Below are positions 25,542 through 34,715 of a stretch of DNA of 64,000 bases, piece by piece. Source of the DNA: CADEFX01 sp046154585 (GTDB lineage Bacteria > Pseudomonadota > Alphaproteobacteria > Rhizobiales > Hyphomicrobiaceae). The translations under genes and the position numbers were made by a program. Positions within the stretch are counted from its first letter, which is position 1. Every line of letters begins with the position of its first letter. The notes under the pieces are model-generated. The model searched no databases and was not told the origin of the DNA. It saw only the letters and a program-made list of their open reading frames with translations. The stretch is from the NCBI GenBank assembly GCA_046154585.1, contig JBJXDX010000103.1, forward strand, positions 115,092 to 179,091, given 5' to 3'.

Positions 25542-26938
25542 TGCGACAGCCCCGGATGAAAGGCGCGCTCCGGAATTTGCACGCCGTTGGCCGCGAGTGT
25601 TTCGAGAAATGCCGGTCTGAGCCCCGTTGCCCGGAATTCCCCCTCGATAGCGCCGTCGCGGCCGGTTCCTGTACGCACGAACCGGAACAGCTCCTGCATC
25701 TGCACGACCGCTCCCTCGATGCCGGTCACCTCGCTGACGCTGACGACGCGCCGGCGCCCGTCGGGGAATCGCTGCAGCTGGACGATGATCCTGATCGCCG
25801 AAGTGATGTGGGTACGGATGCTGCCTTCGGTCATGGCGAAGCCGGCCATGCCCACCATCTGCTCCAGCCGGGCAATGGTATCCCTCGGGCTGTTGGCGTG
25901 GATGGTCGTCATCGAGCCCTCGTGACCGGTCGTCATCGCCTGCAGCATGTCGAAGGCTTCCTCGCCGCGGACCTCGCCCACGATGATGCGATCAGGCCGC
26001 ATGCGCAGCGCGTTCTTCACGAGCTCGCGCTGCCTGATTTCGCCGCGCCCTTCGATGCTGGGCGGCCGGGTCTCCAGGCGGCCGACGTGCGGTTGTTGGA
26101 GCTGCAGCTCGGCCGCATCCTCGATGGTGATGAGACGCTCCCTGTCCGAGATGAACCGGGAGAGCGCATTGAGGAATGTGGTCTTGCCGCTGCCCGTGCC
26201 GCCCGCAATGACGATAGAGAGACGCCCCTTGACGGCCTCGCCCAGAACCTGGGCCATCGGCTCACTCAGCGCCCGCGCTTTGACCAGGGCCTTCATGTCA
26301 AGCGTTCTGGATGCGAACTTGCGTATCGATACCAGAGGGCCGTCCACGGCGATCGGCCGGATCGCCACGTTGATGCGTGACCCGTCCAGCAGTCTGGCAT
26401 CAACCATCGGCTGCGACTCGTCCACACGGCGTCCGACCGCGCCGACGATTTTGTTGACGATACGCAGCACATGCGCCTCGTCCTTGAAGCGCACGGGCGC
26501 CGGCTCCAACTTGCCGAAGCGCTCTACGAAGATCCGTTCATGCGTATTGATGAGGATGTCGGTGACGGTCGGGTCTTTCAGGAAGGGCTCGATGGGCCCG
26601 AGGCCGGTAAGCTCGTCCATGACTTCATCGACGAACTCGTCGAGCTCGCGTGCATTGAGCGGGACACGCTCGGCCAGGACGTATTCGGAGACGAGCCGAT
26701 GCACCTGCTGGTGCAGCTCCCATCTGGGCGCCCTGTCGATGTGAGAGAGATTTAGCTCATCAATAAGTTTGCGGTGCAGTGTCACCTTGGCATCGAGGAG
26801 CTCCGGCCGCTGCAATGCCTCATTGGCGCTGGCCGAAATCTTGACGGGCGCTTGCTCGGCGACCGTCAATGCCGGTTGAGGAGCGGTATGTGCCTCGCCG
26901 TTAAAGCTGCCGGGCGACTTGCCGAAAGAAAAGCGCAT
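25538..26938 (-). CDS. cpaF: Tad pilus assembly ATPase (CpaF/TadA)
   Basis: 466 aa cytoplasmic hexameric motor. An N-terminal all-alpha domain (about 40-130) with ELDEFVDEVMDELTGLGPIEPFL leads to the secretion-ATPase core. Walker A GGTGSGKTTFLNAL, the Asp box ITIEDAAELQLQQPHVGRLETR, Walker B RPDRIIVGEVRG and the His box TGHEGSMTTIHANSPRD are all intact. It powers pilin polymerisation and probably retraction. It is translationally coupled to tadB. Confidence 0.96.
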   Translation of the reverse strand: MRFSFGKSPGSFNGEAHTAPQPALTVAEQAPVKISASANEALQRPELLDAKVTLHRKLIDELNLSHIDRAPRWELHQQVHRLVSEYVLAERVPLNARELDEFVDEVMDELTGLGPIEPFLKDPTVTDILINTHERIFVERFGKLEPAPVRFKDEAHVLRIVNKIVGAVGRRVDESQPMVDARLLDGSRINVAIRPIAVDGPLVSIRKFASRTLDMKALVKARALSEPMAQVLGEAVKGRLSIVIAGGTGSGKTTFLNALSRFISDRERLITIEDAAELQLQQPHVGRLETRPPSIEGRGEIRQRELVKNALRMRPDRIIVGEVRGEEAFDMLQAMTTGHEGSMTTIHANSPRDTIARLEQMVGMAGFAMTEGSIRTHITSAIRIIVQLQRFPDGRRRVVSVSEVTGIEGAVVQMQELFRFVRTGTGRDGAIEGEFRATGLRPAFLETLAANGVQIPERAFHPGLSQ

Positions 26939-26968
26939 GACTAGGTCTTGGCTCCACGCCCGCGTCTG

Positions 26969-28129
26969 CTAACTCGTCGTCACGATTTTGGCGAGCGACC
27001 GGTCGATGCGATTGGACCGACGCAGCGTGCCGAGCGGCTTGCCGCGGTTGATCGCGTCGCGAACCAGTCCGTAATCCTCGGGCACGAAGCCTGAAAGCTG
27101 CTCCCCAAGCATGTCCTCGGCATCTCGCTTTCTCAGTCCATTGCTGAAAAGCTGCCGTCTGTACTTGTTGACGATGGCACCGATCCGGACCTTGTCTTCC
27201 ACCCGTTCTTTCATGAGCGATGTCAGCTCCTGCGCCTTGCGCAAGGCGGGCACGGTGAATTCGGTCACGACGTAGACGCGGTCGGACCCCACCAGCACAT
27301 CATTGGCCCAGGGCTGCCAGGTCGGGGGCATGTCGATGACCATCGTCTGGAACAGCTCGGAAGCGACGCTCAGCACTCGCGCGACGACGTTCGGATCGGG
27401 ATATACGCAATCGGCTGGCGATCGCGACGCAGCCAGCACCGCAAGCCCGCTCTCGTGCCGAGACAGCATGACCTCGAGCAGGTGTGCGTCGAGGCGATCG
27501 GGGGCGCTCGCCACTGTATCGAGCTTGAAACCCGGCTTCAGGTCCAGGTAGTCCGCGAGGGCGCCCGATTGGAAATTCAGGTCGATCAGGCAGGTCGATT
27601 TGGGGCTGCGGTCACGCCGCGCCAGAAGAAATGCCGTCTCGATTGCCAACGTCGTCGTTCCAACGCCGCCTGCGGCCGGAACCATCGCGATGCAAAGCGC
27701 TCGGTTAGAGCTTTCCGAGCGTGGTGTTGGAGCGAGCAACGCACGATCGCAGGCCGCGACAATATCGTCGGTGCTCGCATCGCTCGGCAGCCAATCGGAG
27801 ACACGCCAGCGCAGGAGGCCGCGCACAGCCTCCTCGTCCAGGTTGTCGGAGATCGTAACGATGGCGCCTTCGAATTTGTCGCGCCGCACGGCTTCAAGCG
27901 CGCTGAGTGCCGCGGCGCGATCATCGTGGAGGTCCGCAACCAGGACCAGGGGGCCGGACGCTGGATCGAAGTTGCCGGCAAAGCCCGAGACGGAGCTGTC
28001 GATCGCACAGAAGTCGTAGCGCTGGTCCGTCTTGAAGGCGGACCGCAGGCGCTCCTGCAGATCCCGGTTCGGGCTGACGAGCGCGATATCGGCAACCGGC
28101 TTCTTCAGCTTGACCCTAGCCGAGAACAT
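26969..28129 (-). CDS. cpaE: pilus localisation ATPase-like protein (CpaE/TadZ)
   Basis: 386 aa. An N-terminal receiver-like domain (about 12-130, LVSPNRDLQERLRSAF, LVLVADLHDD) is followed by a MinD/ParA-type domain. Its nucleotide loop AAGGVGTTTLAIE lacks the signature Lys of ParA (GGVGKT), as is usual for TadZ proteins, so it binds nucleotide weakly or acts as a scaffold. CpaE/TadZ marks the pole where the pilus machine assembles. It lies 30 bp upstream of the ATPase gene. Confidence 0.92.
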   Translation of the reverse strand: MFSARVKLKKPVADIALVSPNRDLQERLRSAFKTDQRYDFCAIDSSVSGFAGNFDPASGPLVLVADLHDDRAAALSALEAVRRDKFEGAIVTISDNLDEEAVRGLLRWRVSDWLPSDASTDDIVAACDRALLAPTPRSESSNRALCIAMVPAAGGVGTTTLAIETAFLLARRDRSPKSTCLIDLNFQSGALADYLDLKPGFKLDTVASAPDRLDAHLLEVMLSRHESGLAVLAASRSPADCVYPDPNVVARVLSVASELFQTMVIDMPPTWQPWANDVLVGSDRVYVVTEFTVPALRKAQELTSLMKERVEDKVRIGAIVNKYRRQLFSNGLRKRDAEDMLGEQLSGFVPEDYGLVRDAINRGKPLGTLRRSNRIDRSLAKIVTTS

Positions 28130-28140
28130 ATGGACCTCTG

Positions 28141-28476
28141 CTAGTTCTGTATCGCTACGGCACCGGCTGCGGACGGCTGCGGATAGATACTGTTTCCGTT
28201 GGCCAGCCCTTTCGGCCTGATGCTCGTGTTGGTCTCATAGCGCTTGACCGCGATGGCCGCGCGCTTGCCATCTTGATTGATCTTCGTGCGCCGAACGTGG
28301 TCCGGCCAAACATCGATCGTGTGCGCGGCGATATTGGAAGCCACTGCATCACCGGCGCCAAGGGTCACCTTGTCGCCGTGGCTGAAGTAACGGTGCCGGT
28401 ATTCGTCGTTGCAGCCCCCGGCTGTGATGGCCGCCAGCGTCGCCAACGCCGCGGGTATGATGAATCTGCGGCTCAT
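28141..28476 (-). CDS. small lipoprotein in the CpaD position of the tad operon
   Basis: 111 aa. The signal peptide ends with ITAGGC (lipobox Cys about residue 22). The mature part has LGAGDAVASNIAAHTIDVWP and ALAVKRYET-like segments that I recall from short lipoproteins of rhizobial tad operons. Caulobacter-type CpaD, which usually sits here between the secretin and CpaE genes, is about twice as long. It starts by overlapping the secretin stop by 4 bases (ATGA), so it belongs to the machine and probably aids the secretin in the outer membrane. The role is inferred from position. Confidence 0.78.
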   Translation of the reverse strand: MSRRFIIPAALATLAAITAGGCNDEYRHRYFSHGDKVTLGAGDAVASNIAAHTIDVWPDHVRRTKINQDGKRAAIAVKRYETNTSIRPKGLANGNSIYPQPSAAGAVAIQN

Positions 28477-29939
28477 TTCTTTGGACCTTTCTTCAAATCG
28501 CCGTTGATCGGGCTCTGCGCAACCAGATCGAGAATGTGCCCATGTTCCAGCTGCGGCTTACCGATCTTGCGCTCCTGCTCGCCCTTCAGGAAAAACTCCG
28601 GGTCGTTGCTCGACACCTGGCCATCGAAAGGAGTCACCAACTTCTCGCCAGGCTGCTTCGGCTTCACCAGGCGCGGCGTGACGATGATGACGAGATCCGT
28701 TTCCTTCTTCTGGAAGGAGGCGCTGCGGAAGAGTGCGCCGAGCACCGGCACGTCTCCGACCCAAGGCAGCTGCCGCTGGGTCTTGAAGTTGTTGGCATGG
28801 ATGAGACCGGCGATAGCAAAGCTCTGCCCGTCACGCAGCTCGATGGTTGTTTGCGCCCGGCGGACAACGAGACTTGGGATCTCCACGCCGCCGACGCGCA
28901 GCGAGGACGTCGGGTCGAGCTCGCTTACCTCCGGCTCGATCTTGATGTTGATAAGGCCGTCCGACAGCACGGTCGGCGTGAAGGCAAGGCCGACGCCGAA
29001 CTTCTTGAACTCGACGGTGATCTTGTTGTCCTCCGCCTGCACGGGGAACGGAAACTCGCCGCCGGCGAGGAAGCTCGCGGTGTCACCCGACAAGGCCACG
29101 AGGTTGGGCTCGGCCAGTCGGCGCGCGAGCCCACGCTTCTCCAGCGCCTGCACGATGACATCGGCCTTGGTGCCGTTGTCGAGGAGGCGCGCAATGGCGG
29201 CGCCAAACGGCACGCTGTTGGACGCCAAGCCGAGGATCGGAGCGCCACCGGACGTGAAGCCCGATATGCCAGTGGCGGCGGCGACGTGCTTGCCGAAAAC
29301 GTCCCAGCCGACGCCGATCTCGCGTGAGCTTTCCCTGTCAGCCTCGACGAAACGGACCTCCAGCAGCACCTGCTGGGAGCTGCGCACGCTCAATCCGTTC
29401 GTGATCGATTGCGGCGCAATCTGCTCGGCGATCGCAAGGGCCCGTGACAGGGCAACGGAGTCTCGAACGACGCCTGTGAGCAGCACCTTGCCGCCGATCG
29501 AGCTGACGGTGATGTCGCTATTGGGCACATGCTTGCGTAGCTGGCTTCTGAGCCCCTCGAGATCGTACGTGACCTCGACGCTGATGACCCCCATCAGGCG
29601 CTTGTCCGAGCTGAGCAGTGAAATGCTGGTGGTGCCAACTTTCTTGCCCAGGATATAGAGCGTCTTGCTCGTCAATGCGACGATGTCGGCAGTTTGTGCG
29701 TTGCCGACCAGAACGTCGGAGAAATCGCGATCCGTTGCGACGGTTTCGGCTTTGTCCAGCGTGACTTGGAGGTTGACCAGATTGCCGTTGGTCACGAGCT
29801 GGCGGATCGGGCTGCTGGCGTCGGCTGCAGGGGTGACTATGCAGAACCCCAACGCTATCACGGCAAGCACGGGCGCGCGCGCCCGAAGCAATGTACGCAG
29901 GCGCTGATACAGCAAACCCTCCAACCCTACCCCAAGCAT
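28473..29939 (-). CDS. cpaC: Tad pilus secretin (CpaC/RcpA)
   Basis: 488 aa from the ATG at 29939. The signal peptide ends at PAADA. N0-like and BON-type domains (about 40-200, with KVGTTSISLLSSDKRLMGVI and VPNSDITVSSIGGKVLLTGVVRD) lead to the secretin domain (about 240-460). Hallmarks include VLLEVRFVEADRESSREIGVGW and the C-terminal LPWVGDVPVLGALFRS. It forms the outer-membrane ring through which the Flp pilus passes. It is preceded by cpaB and coupled to the small lipoprotein gene. Confidence 0.95.
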   Translation of the reverse strand: MLGVGLEGLLYQRLRTLLRARAPVLAVIALGFCIVTPAADASSPIRQLVTNGNLVNLQVTLDKAETVATDRDFSDVLVGNAQTADIVALTSKTLYILGKKVGTTSISLLSSDKRLMGVISVEVTYDLEGLRSQLRKHVPNSDITVSSIGGKVLLTGVVRDSVALSRALAIAEQIAPQSITNGLSVRSSQQVLLEVRFVEADRESSREIGVGWDVFGKHVAAATGISGFTSGGAPILGLASNSVPFGAAIARLLDNGTKADVIVQALEKRGLARRLAEPNLVALSGDTASFLAGGEFPFPVQAEDNKITVEFKKFGVGLAFTPTVLSDGLINIKIEPEVSELDPTSSLRVGGVEIPSLVVRRAQTTIELRDGQSFAIAGLIHANNFKTQRQLPWVGDVPVLGALFRSASFQKKETDLVIIVTPRLVKPKQPGEKLVTPFDGQVSSNDPEFFLKGEQERKIGKPQLEHGHILDLVAQSPINGDLKKGPKK

Positions 29940-30004
29940 CACGCGGTCCCCCGACCCAATACACAAAAAACAAACACACTTTGGCAGTAACTCAACTCGC
30001 GCGC

Positions 30005-30973
30005 TTACCGCGGCTGCGGCGCTGCACCAGCCTCCTCCGTCTTGCCCCGTTCTGCTGATCGTGCTTCGGCCGCTTTCACCTTCTCGTCGGCCGCGAGCAG
30101 TTCCAGCATCGATCTCTTGGCCTCCAGCGACACATCGTATTGCTTGCGTTCCGTGACACCCCGGATCACCGTCACCGTGGGTCCGCGATCCTGCTCTTCC
30201 TGCACCGTGGTGTCCGGCTGACGCGGCGAGCTCGGCAAATCTTCGAGCCCGATGCGTCGGGATTCGCCGACGCGTGCCGAGCCGGAGCGCCGGAGCGCGA
30301 GGGAAAGCTGCCCGACGGACGCGGCGAGAACGAGCTTCTGCGCGCTCTCAGTGTCAACCTCGAGCGTCACCGCTTTCACAGGCTTCGCTTGTGTATTGCG
30401 ATCGGCGAGCTGGTCGATGGCCAATACGCGTGTGTTCTGCAGCAGCAAGTCCGTAAACGCCGACCCGCCGGCCTTGCCGCCGGTGCGATCCGCACGCGTC
30501 AGCAGCACGTCCACGCGATCGTCCGGTTGCACGAAGCCTGCGACGCCAAGGACATCATCGACCCTGATCGTGACGGCGGTTTTGCCGTCCTCGATCATCA
30601 GCGACAGCGCCGGCCGCTGGCCGGGCCCCGAAACTTTGGTGGCCAGAATCGGCTCGTTCTTGGCAATTGCCGCGAGGACTACTCGGTCACCGCCGACCCC
30701 GATCAGCGCGCCCTTGCTTGCGAACGACCCCGGCGGCACGACGCCACCGGGCCACGCGACCTCGATCAACATGTCGGCGGAAAGTGTCATACCGAATTTC
30801 AAAGGAATAGCTGCCAAGACGACTGCCGCTGTCGGGGTTACTGGGGCCGTGTCCTGGCGCGCGACCACAGGCTGCTGCACCGGCGTGGCGACGAGCCACG
30901 ACTTGGCGAGGAGGGCCGCAGCGGCTGCACAAGCCGCTGCGCCCAGCAACATACCTATGGTGCTGACCCGCAC
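30005..30973 (-). CDS. cpaB: Flp pilus assembly protein CpaB/RcpC
   Basis: 322 aa from a GTG at 30973; the G-rich run upstream hides the exact ribosome site. An N-terminal membrane anchor (about 6-24) precedes an SAF-like domain (IPLKFGMTLSADMLIEVAWP) and the RcpC domain with AVTIRVDDVLGVAGFVQPDDRVDVLLTR (about 130-157, cited in part). It sits in the periplasm and supports the secretin. A charged C-terminal tail (about 285-322) extends beyond the conserved part. Confidence 0.93.
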   Translation of the reverse strand: MRVSTIGMLLGAAACAAAAALLAKSWLVATPVQQPVVARQDTAPVTPTAAVVLAAIPLKFGMTLSADMLIEVAWPGGVVPPGSFASKGALIGVGGDRVVLAAIAKNEPILATKVSGPGQRPALSLMIEDGKTAVTIRVDDVLGVAGFVQPDDRVDVLLTRADRTGGKAGGSAFTDLLLQNTRVLAIDQLADRNTQAKPVKAVTLEVDTESAQKLVLAASVGQLSLALRRSGSARVGESRRIGLEDLPSSPRQPDTTVQEEQDRGPTVTVIRGVTERKQYDVSLEAKRSMLELLAADEKVKAAEARSAERGKTEEAGAAPQPR

Positions 30974-31105
30974 GGCCCCACCCCCCACACTCCCCACAGA
31001 TTCAAACCCTACATCCGAGCATCACAGCCCGGCGCAGAGATCGCGAACCTAGCGGTTACTGCGATCAACAATGCTATGTCGGTATTTCCCCGCGTATCGC
31101 GGCGA

Positions 31106-31291
31106 TCAGGCCGGCGGCACCAGAGCGTTGTAGAGCGCTGTCCAACGACCCGAAATCCAGGTGCCAACGTTGGTGACGGTCGCAACGACCCCGACAGTGA
31201 TCAAACCAATCAGAATCGAATATTCCAATAGCGAGGCGCCCCGCTCGTCCTTCCAGAGCCGAACTGCCACGTCCTCGATCGATTTACGCAT
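31106..31291 (-). CDS. flp: Flp/Fap-type pilin
   Basis: 61 aa from the ATG at 31291 (GGGGAG about 7 bases upstream); the longer reading to 31414 is not pilin-like. The class IVb prepilin site is clear: a basic leader (RKSIEDVAVRLWKDERG), cleavage after Gly, then ASLLEYSILIGLI with Glu at +5 and Tyr at +6. The rest of the mature protein is short. It is the major pilus subunit, processed by the CpaA peptidase. It stands alone with its own upstream region. Confidence 0.93.
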   Translation of the reverse strand: MRKSIEDVAVRLWKDERGASLLEYSILIGLITVGVVATVTNVGTWISGRWTALYNALVPPA

Positions 31292-31819
31292 ACGCAAACT
31301 CCCCACACTCGTTTCGGGCCTGCAATCCTTGATTGGCCCAGTTGCCCAGCACACTGCCAAAACCTGCTGACGATGCTCACTACAATCGCCAAGCGGTCTT
31401 CGCATCATGCGCAAAGTCGACGATCTGTCTACAGATCTGATTGCGCAGGCAGCCTTCGTTCGCGAGTTAGCGCTGACGCGGCATCGTCATGCCGCCATCG
31501 AAAGACGTAACGAGCGCATGCCTACGACGCGCACGCCGCAAGCAATTCCTTTGAGCGATATTCGGCAGCATTTTCCGGCTTTCTTCTGCACGTGCGGAGG
31601 TGGTGCGCAAGCTATCACGGAGTGCGTCTCAGGTAGTAGATCGCAGTCATCCGTGATGGGAATGTCACAGTGCGCATAAAATGGCGAAAAGGTGGCTCAA
31701 GCGTATCGAAGCATCGGCGCTTGCACCGCGAGAAAGATCGGAAGGGGGCACCCGATCACATGTATCCAATCGCGTCGATGGCCGCGCGCTCAGGGAGTCA
31801 TTCGCTTGAAGATGGCTGG
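31292..31819. other. 528-base region between the pilin and TadG-like genes
   Basis: It probably holds the flp promoter near 31300-31400. A 90-codon plus-strand ORF (31407-31679) lacks a ribosome site and any family resemblance, so I do not call it. No RNA gene or repeat is evident. Confidence 0.4.
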
Positions 31820-32389
31820 CTAGTCGAGCTTGTCGACTTCACCGGAGAGTCGCGGGCGCATGTAGGCAGCCGCCTGAAACGGCATGTCGCCGACGATCAT
31901 GCTGCCGAGCGTCGAGCGGAATACGTATCTCACTTCAGTGAAGATGACGCTGGTATTCGGTGCCGTAAGGCCGACTGGCAACGCCACGGCAGCACCCTCG
32001 GCACGCGCGCTGACGCCCGGCCCCTGCGCGTGGCTCCAGACGACGCGCGTGGTGTTCGTCTCATCCGCCACAACGCTTGTCACGACGAGGCCCAGCGTCG
32101 TGTTCGGAAATGGCTTCACGATCTCGTCGATCATGGGCTTCATGGCATTCAGCTCGGCCGTGCGCAGCGACCGCACGCGCGCGACGAGATCGGCCGATGT
32201 ATTGGCCGCCGCCTCCAAGCGCCGCCGGAGCGTAAAGCCTTCAGAAAACTCGGAAATTCCGAGAAACAAACTGATGAAGATGGGGAACAGAAGTGCCGCC
32301 TCGACGAGCGATTGCCCAGATCGGTCGCGGCCAATTTTACGACCGATGCGACGCAACCAGGTGCCACCGGATGAAGCAGATATGCCCAT
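31820..32389 (-). CDS. TadE/TadG-like pseudopilin
   Basis: 189 aa from the ATG at 32389. The TadE-like N-terminus is present: a basic leader, then SGQSLVEAALLFPIFISLFLGISEF (about 26-50) with a Glu after the hydrophobic start. A long periplasmic domain follows with TTRVVWSHAQG and a C-terminal VRYVFRSTLG. Pseudopilins of this type are processed by the prepilin peptidase and help initiate Flp pili. It lies just downstream of the second TadE gene (2-base gap). Confidence 0.85.
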   Translation of the reverse strand: MGISASSGGTWLRRIGRKIGRDRSGQSLVEAALLFPIFISLFLGISEFSEGFTLRRRLEAAANTSADLVARVRSLRTAELNAMKPMIDEIVKPFPNTTLGLVVTSVVADETNTTRVVWSHAQGPGVSARAEGAAVALPVGLTAPNTSVIFTEVRYVFRSTLGSMIVGDMPFQAAAYMRPRLSGEVDKLD

Positions 32390-32391
32390 GC

Positions 32392-32910
32392 TCAGAACGG
32401 CTCGTTGCGCGCGGGTGCGGCTGCACGGATGATCGTGGTGCCCGACAACAGCAGTCTCCAGTCGAAGAAGGCCGATACGAGAACCACGTCGTTGCCAGTA
32501 CCCGGCGCGTAGCTGAACTCGCCGTCGGATTTCAAACCACCGCTGCCGTTGTTCGGATCCGGCGGCGTGATGGCGTCGAAGCTTGGCGCACTGCGGACAT
32601 CCAACCTGAGCCGCGATCCGCATCCGACAAGAATTGCGGTGCGGCTGCAGACCTCGCTCTTGAGTTGCGCTTGATTGAGATTGCGCGTTTGCGCTTCGCC
32701 AGTCCGGACCAGACGCGCGGCATCTCGGGTCGCGTTCTCGAGCTCCTGATTGGCCCAGTAGAGGAATCCAATCTCGAAGGTGCCGAGCAGCAAGATCAGT
32801 GAGGGAAACGCGATTAGCGAGAACTCGACCAGCGTCGCTCCGCGCCGATCGCGGCGAAGCTGCCGGGCGCGGCGCGCAACACGACTGATAACGTTCGAGC
32901 GAGCCCACAT
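32392..32910 (-). CDS. tadE: TadE-family pseudopilin
   Basis: 172 aa; the ATG at 32910 is chosen, with a GTG two codons earlier as alternative and only a weak ribosome site. The TadE motif RRGATLVEFSLIAFPSLILLLGTFEIG (about 24-50, cited for position) has the Glu at +5 after the cleavage Gly. Two Cys (EVCSRTAILVGCGSRLR) probably form a disulfide in the periplasmic part, and the C-terminus ends in an ASFFDW-like hydrophobic segment. It is divergent from the large TadG gene at 33113. Confidence 0.9.
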   Translation of the reverse strand: MWARSNVISRVARRARQLRRDRRGATLVEFSLIAFPSLILLLGTFEIGFLYWANQELENATRDAARLVRTGEAQTRNLNQAQLKSEVCSRTAILVGCGSRLRLDVRSAPSFDAITPPDPNNGSGGLKSDGEFSYAPGTGNDVVLVSAFFDWRLLLSGTTIIRAAAPARNEPF

Positions 32911-33112
32911 GGACACTAACGCGGATGACGCAAAACTGATCCGGATGGGACCTACATAGACTGCCGCGGCAAAAAGCGCAAAGGCTCAGACGGCGGATCA
33001 TTCGTGTTGAGTAGATGTCGGACGTCGCTTATGCTCCACCTGTCCTTGTCTGTTGGCGAACCGCTCGGGGAAAAGGCTCGTCGATTTGTAGTGCGTGGGG
33101 ACGGGGGATTTC

Positions 33113-34699
33113 ATGCGACGCGTGCGTATTTCGGCGCTCGGCCGGCTGAAGAGTGATCAGCGCGGTGCAGCGCTCGTGCTCTTCACGGTTTTTCTCGTAC
33201 CGCTGTTGGCCGTCGTTGCCGTTGGTATCGATCTCAGCCGCTTTCTGCTCGTCAAGCAGAGGCTCATCAATGCCGCCGACGCGGCAGCGCTCGCTGTAGG
33301 CACCAGGCCGAACCTCACCGCGGATGAAGCCACGGCCATGGCCGGCGCCTTCATCCGCGCTCACTATCGCGACGAGGGCCTCAGCCACCTGCAGAGCTTC
33401 TCGGTCACGCCATCAGCCAGCCAAGTCGACGTCACGGTGCACGCGCGGCTTGAGACCACTTTCCTGAAGGTGCTCAACGTGTCCACGCTCGATGTGCGCG
33501 TCAGCACGCAGGTAGCGCGAGCACAGCGCAAGCTCGAGGTGGTGCTGGCGCTCGACAATACCGGGTCCATGTGTCAGCCGAGCTGCGCGGCGAAATTCGA
33601 CAAGCTCAAGGTGGCCGCCAACGAGCTCGTCGACATCCTGTTCGGCGCCGACGTGGTGTCGGACAACGTCAGAGTCGGACTGGTGCCGTTCTCGGGCGCC
33701 GCCAACATCGGCACCGACAAGATCGGCATTGGTTGGCTCGACGAGGCGGGTCTTTCCCCACTGAACATAGAAGACATCAACCTTCCCGTAGGGGAGACGC
33801 TGCTGGGCTTGGTTGGTCGGATTTTGAACGTCGGCTGGGGTGGATGCGTTCGCGCACGAACGGGACCCAATGGGTATGATTTGACGGACGAGCCGCCCAA
33901 CCTCGCCATAGGCGAGACATTGTTCGTACCCTATTTCGCGCCCGATGAGCCGGGCTCCGGGGATGGTCCAAGCGGCGGCTACACCAACGACTACGTCAAT
34001 GACACCCTGATACTGGGCAACAACATTGCCAAGCAGCGCAACGCGCTCAAGTACATCGGCGCGCTGATCTCGAACGCCAACCTCGCGCGCAATCCACCGC
34101 AGGGTCCAAACTTCAATTGCGTACCGCGCCCGATCCAGCCTCTGACCAACGACAAGCGGATCATTGCGGCGGCGATCGACGCCATGGCTGCGTCCGGCAG
34201 CACGGTCATACCGGAAGGCCTGGCGTGGGGGTGGCGCGCACTATCTCCGACGCCGCCTTATACGGAAGGCGCGCCCTACGGCGACCCAAACGTCAGCAAG
34301 GTTCTCATTCTGCTGACCGACGGTCGCAACCAAGTCGAGGCCGCTAACGGGCACAACCATTCCTTCTACTCGGCCTACGGCTATGCGGCGTCAGGCCATA
34401 TCGGGCCAACAGACGGGTCACAGACGCGTCAGGCGCTCGATGCCAAGACGACCACGCTCTGCAACAACATCAAGGCCGACAAGGACGGCAATCCCAACAC
34501 CCAGGACATCTTCCTCTACACCATCAGCTTTGCCATGGCTGGCGAGGCCGACGCACAAAATCTGTTGCGCGACTGCGCCACTCCTCCGTCATCGTGCCCA
34601 GGCAATCAGTGCTACTATGATGTGCCCGCGCCGGAGCAGCTGAGCGGCGCTTTCGCGCACATCGCCATGGGCATCAATCAATTGCGGTTGACGCGATGA
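33113..34699 (+). CDS. tadG: TadG-like pilus protein with von Willebrand factor A domain
   Basis: 528 aa from the ATG at 33113 (GGGGGATTTC upstream). The N-terminal TadE-like helix RGAALVLFTVFLVPLLAVVAVGIDLSRF is at about 22-49, followed by a VWA domain whose MIDAS begins DNTGSM (about residue 150). The MIDAS third site is probably LLTDGRN near 400. Cysteines occur in pairs (CQPSC, CPGNQC). VWA-TadG proteins anchor or regulate Flp pili at the inner membrane. The next gene, the prepilin peptidase, follows 16 bp later. Confidence 0.92.
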   Translation: MRRVRISALGRLKSDQRGAALVLFTVFLVPLLAVVAVGIDLSRFLLVKQRLINAADAAALAVGTRPNLTADEATAMAGAFIRAHYRDEGLSHLQSFSVTPSASQVDVTVHARLETTFLKVLNVSTLDVRVSTQVARAQRKLEVVLALDNTGSMCQPSCAAKFDKLKVAANELVDILFGADVVSDNVRVGLVPFSGAANIGTDKIGIGWLDEAGLSPLNIEDINLPVGETLLGLVGRILNVGWGGCVRARTGPNGYDLTDEPPNLAIGETLFVPYFAPDEPGSGDGPSGGYTNDYVNDTLILGNNIAKQRNALKYIGALISNANLARNPPQGPNFNCVPRPIQPLTNDKRIIAAAIDAMAASGSTVIPEGLAWGWRALSPTPPYTEGAPYGDPNVSKVLILLTDGRNQVEAANGHNHSFYSAYGYAASGHIGPTDGSQTRQALDAKTTTLCNNIKADKDGNPNTQDIFLYTISFAMAGEADAQNLLRDCATPPSSCPGNQCYYDVPAPEQLSGAFAHIAMGINQLRLTR

Positions 34700-34715
34700 T
34701 GCGGGAAAAAAGCGC

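Noticed and set aside
31407..31679. 90-codon plus-strand frame upstream of flp
   Set aside because: No ribosome site, no recognisable motif, Cys- and Ser-rich irregular end; likely chance.
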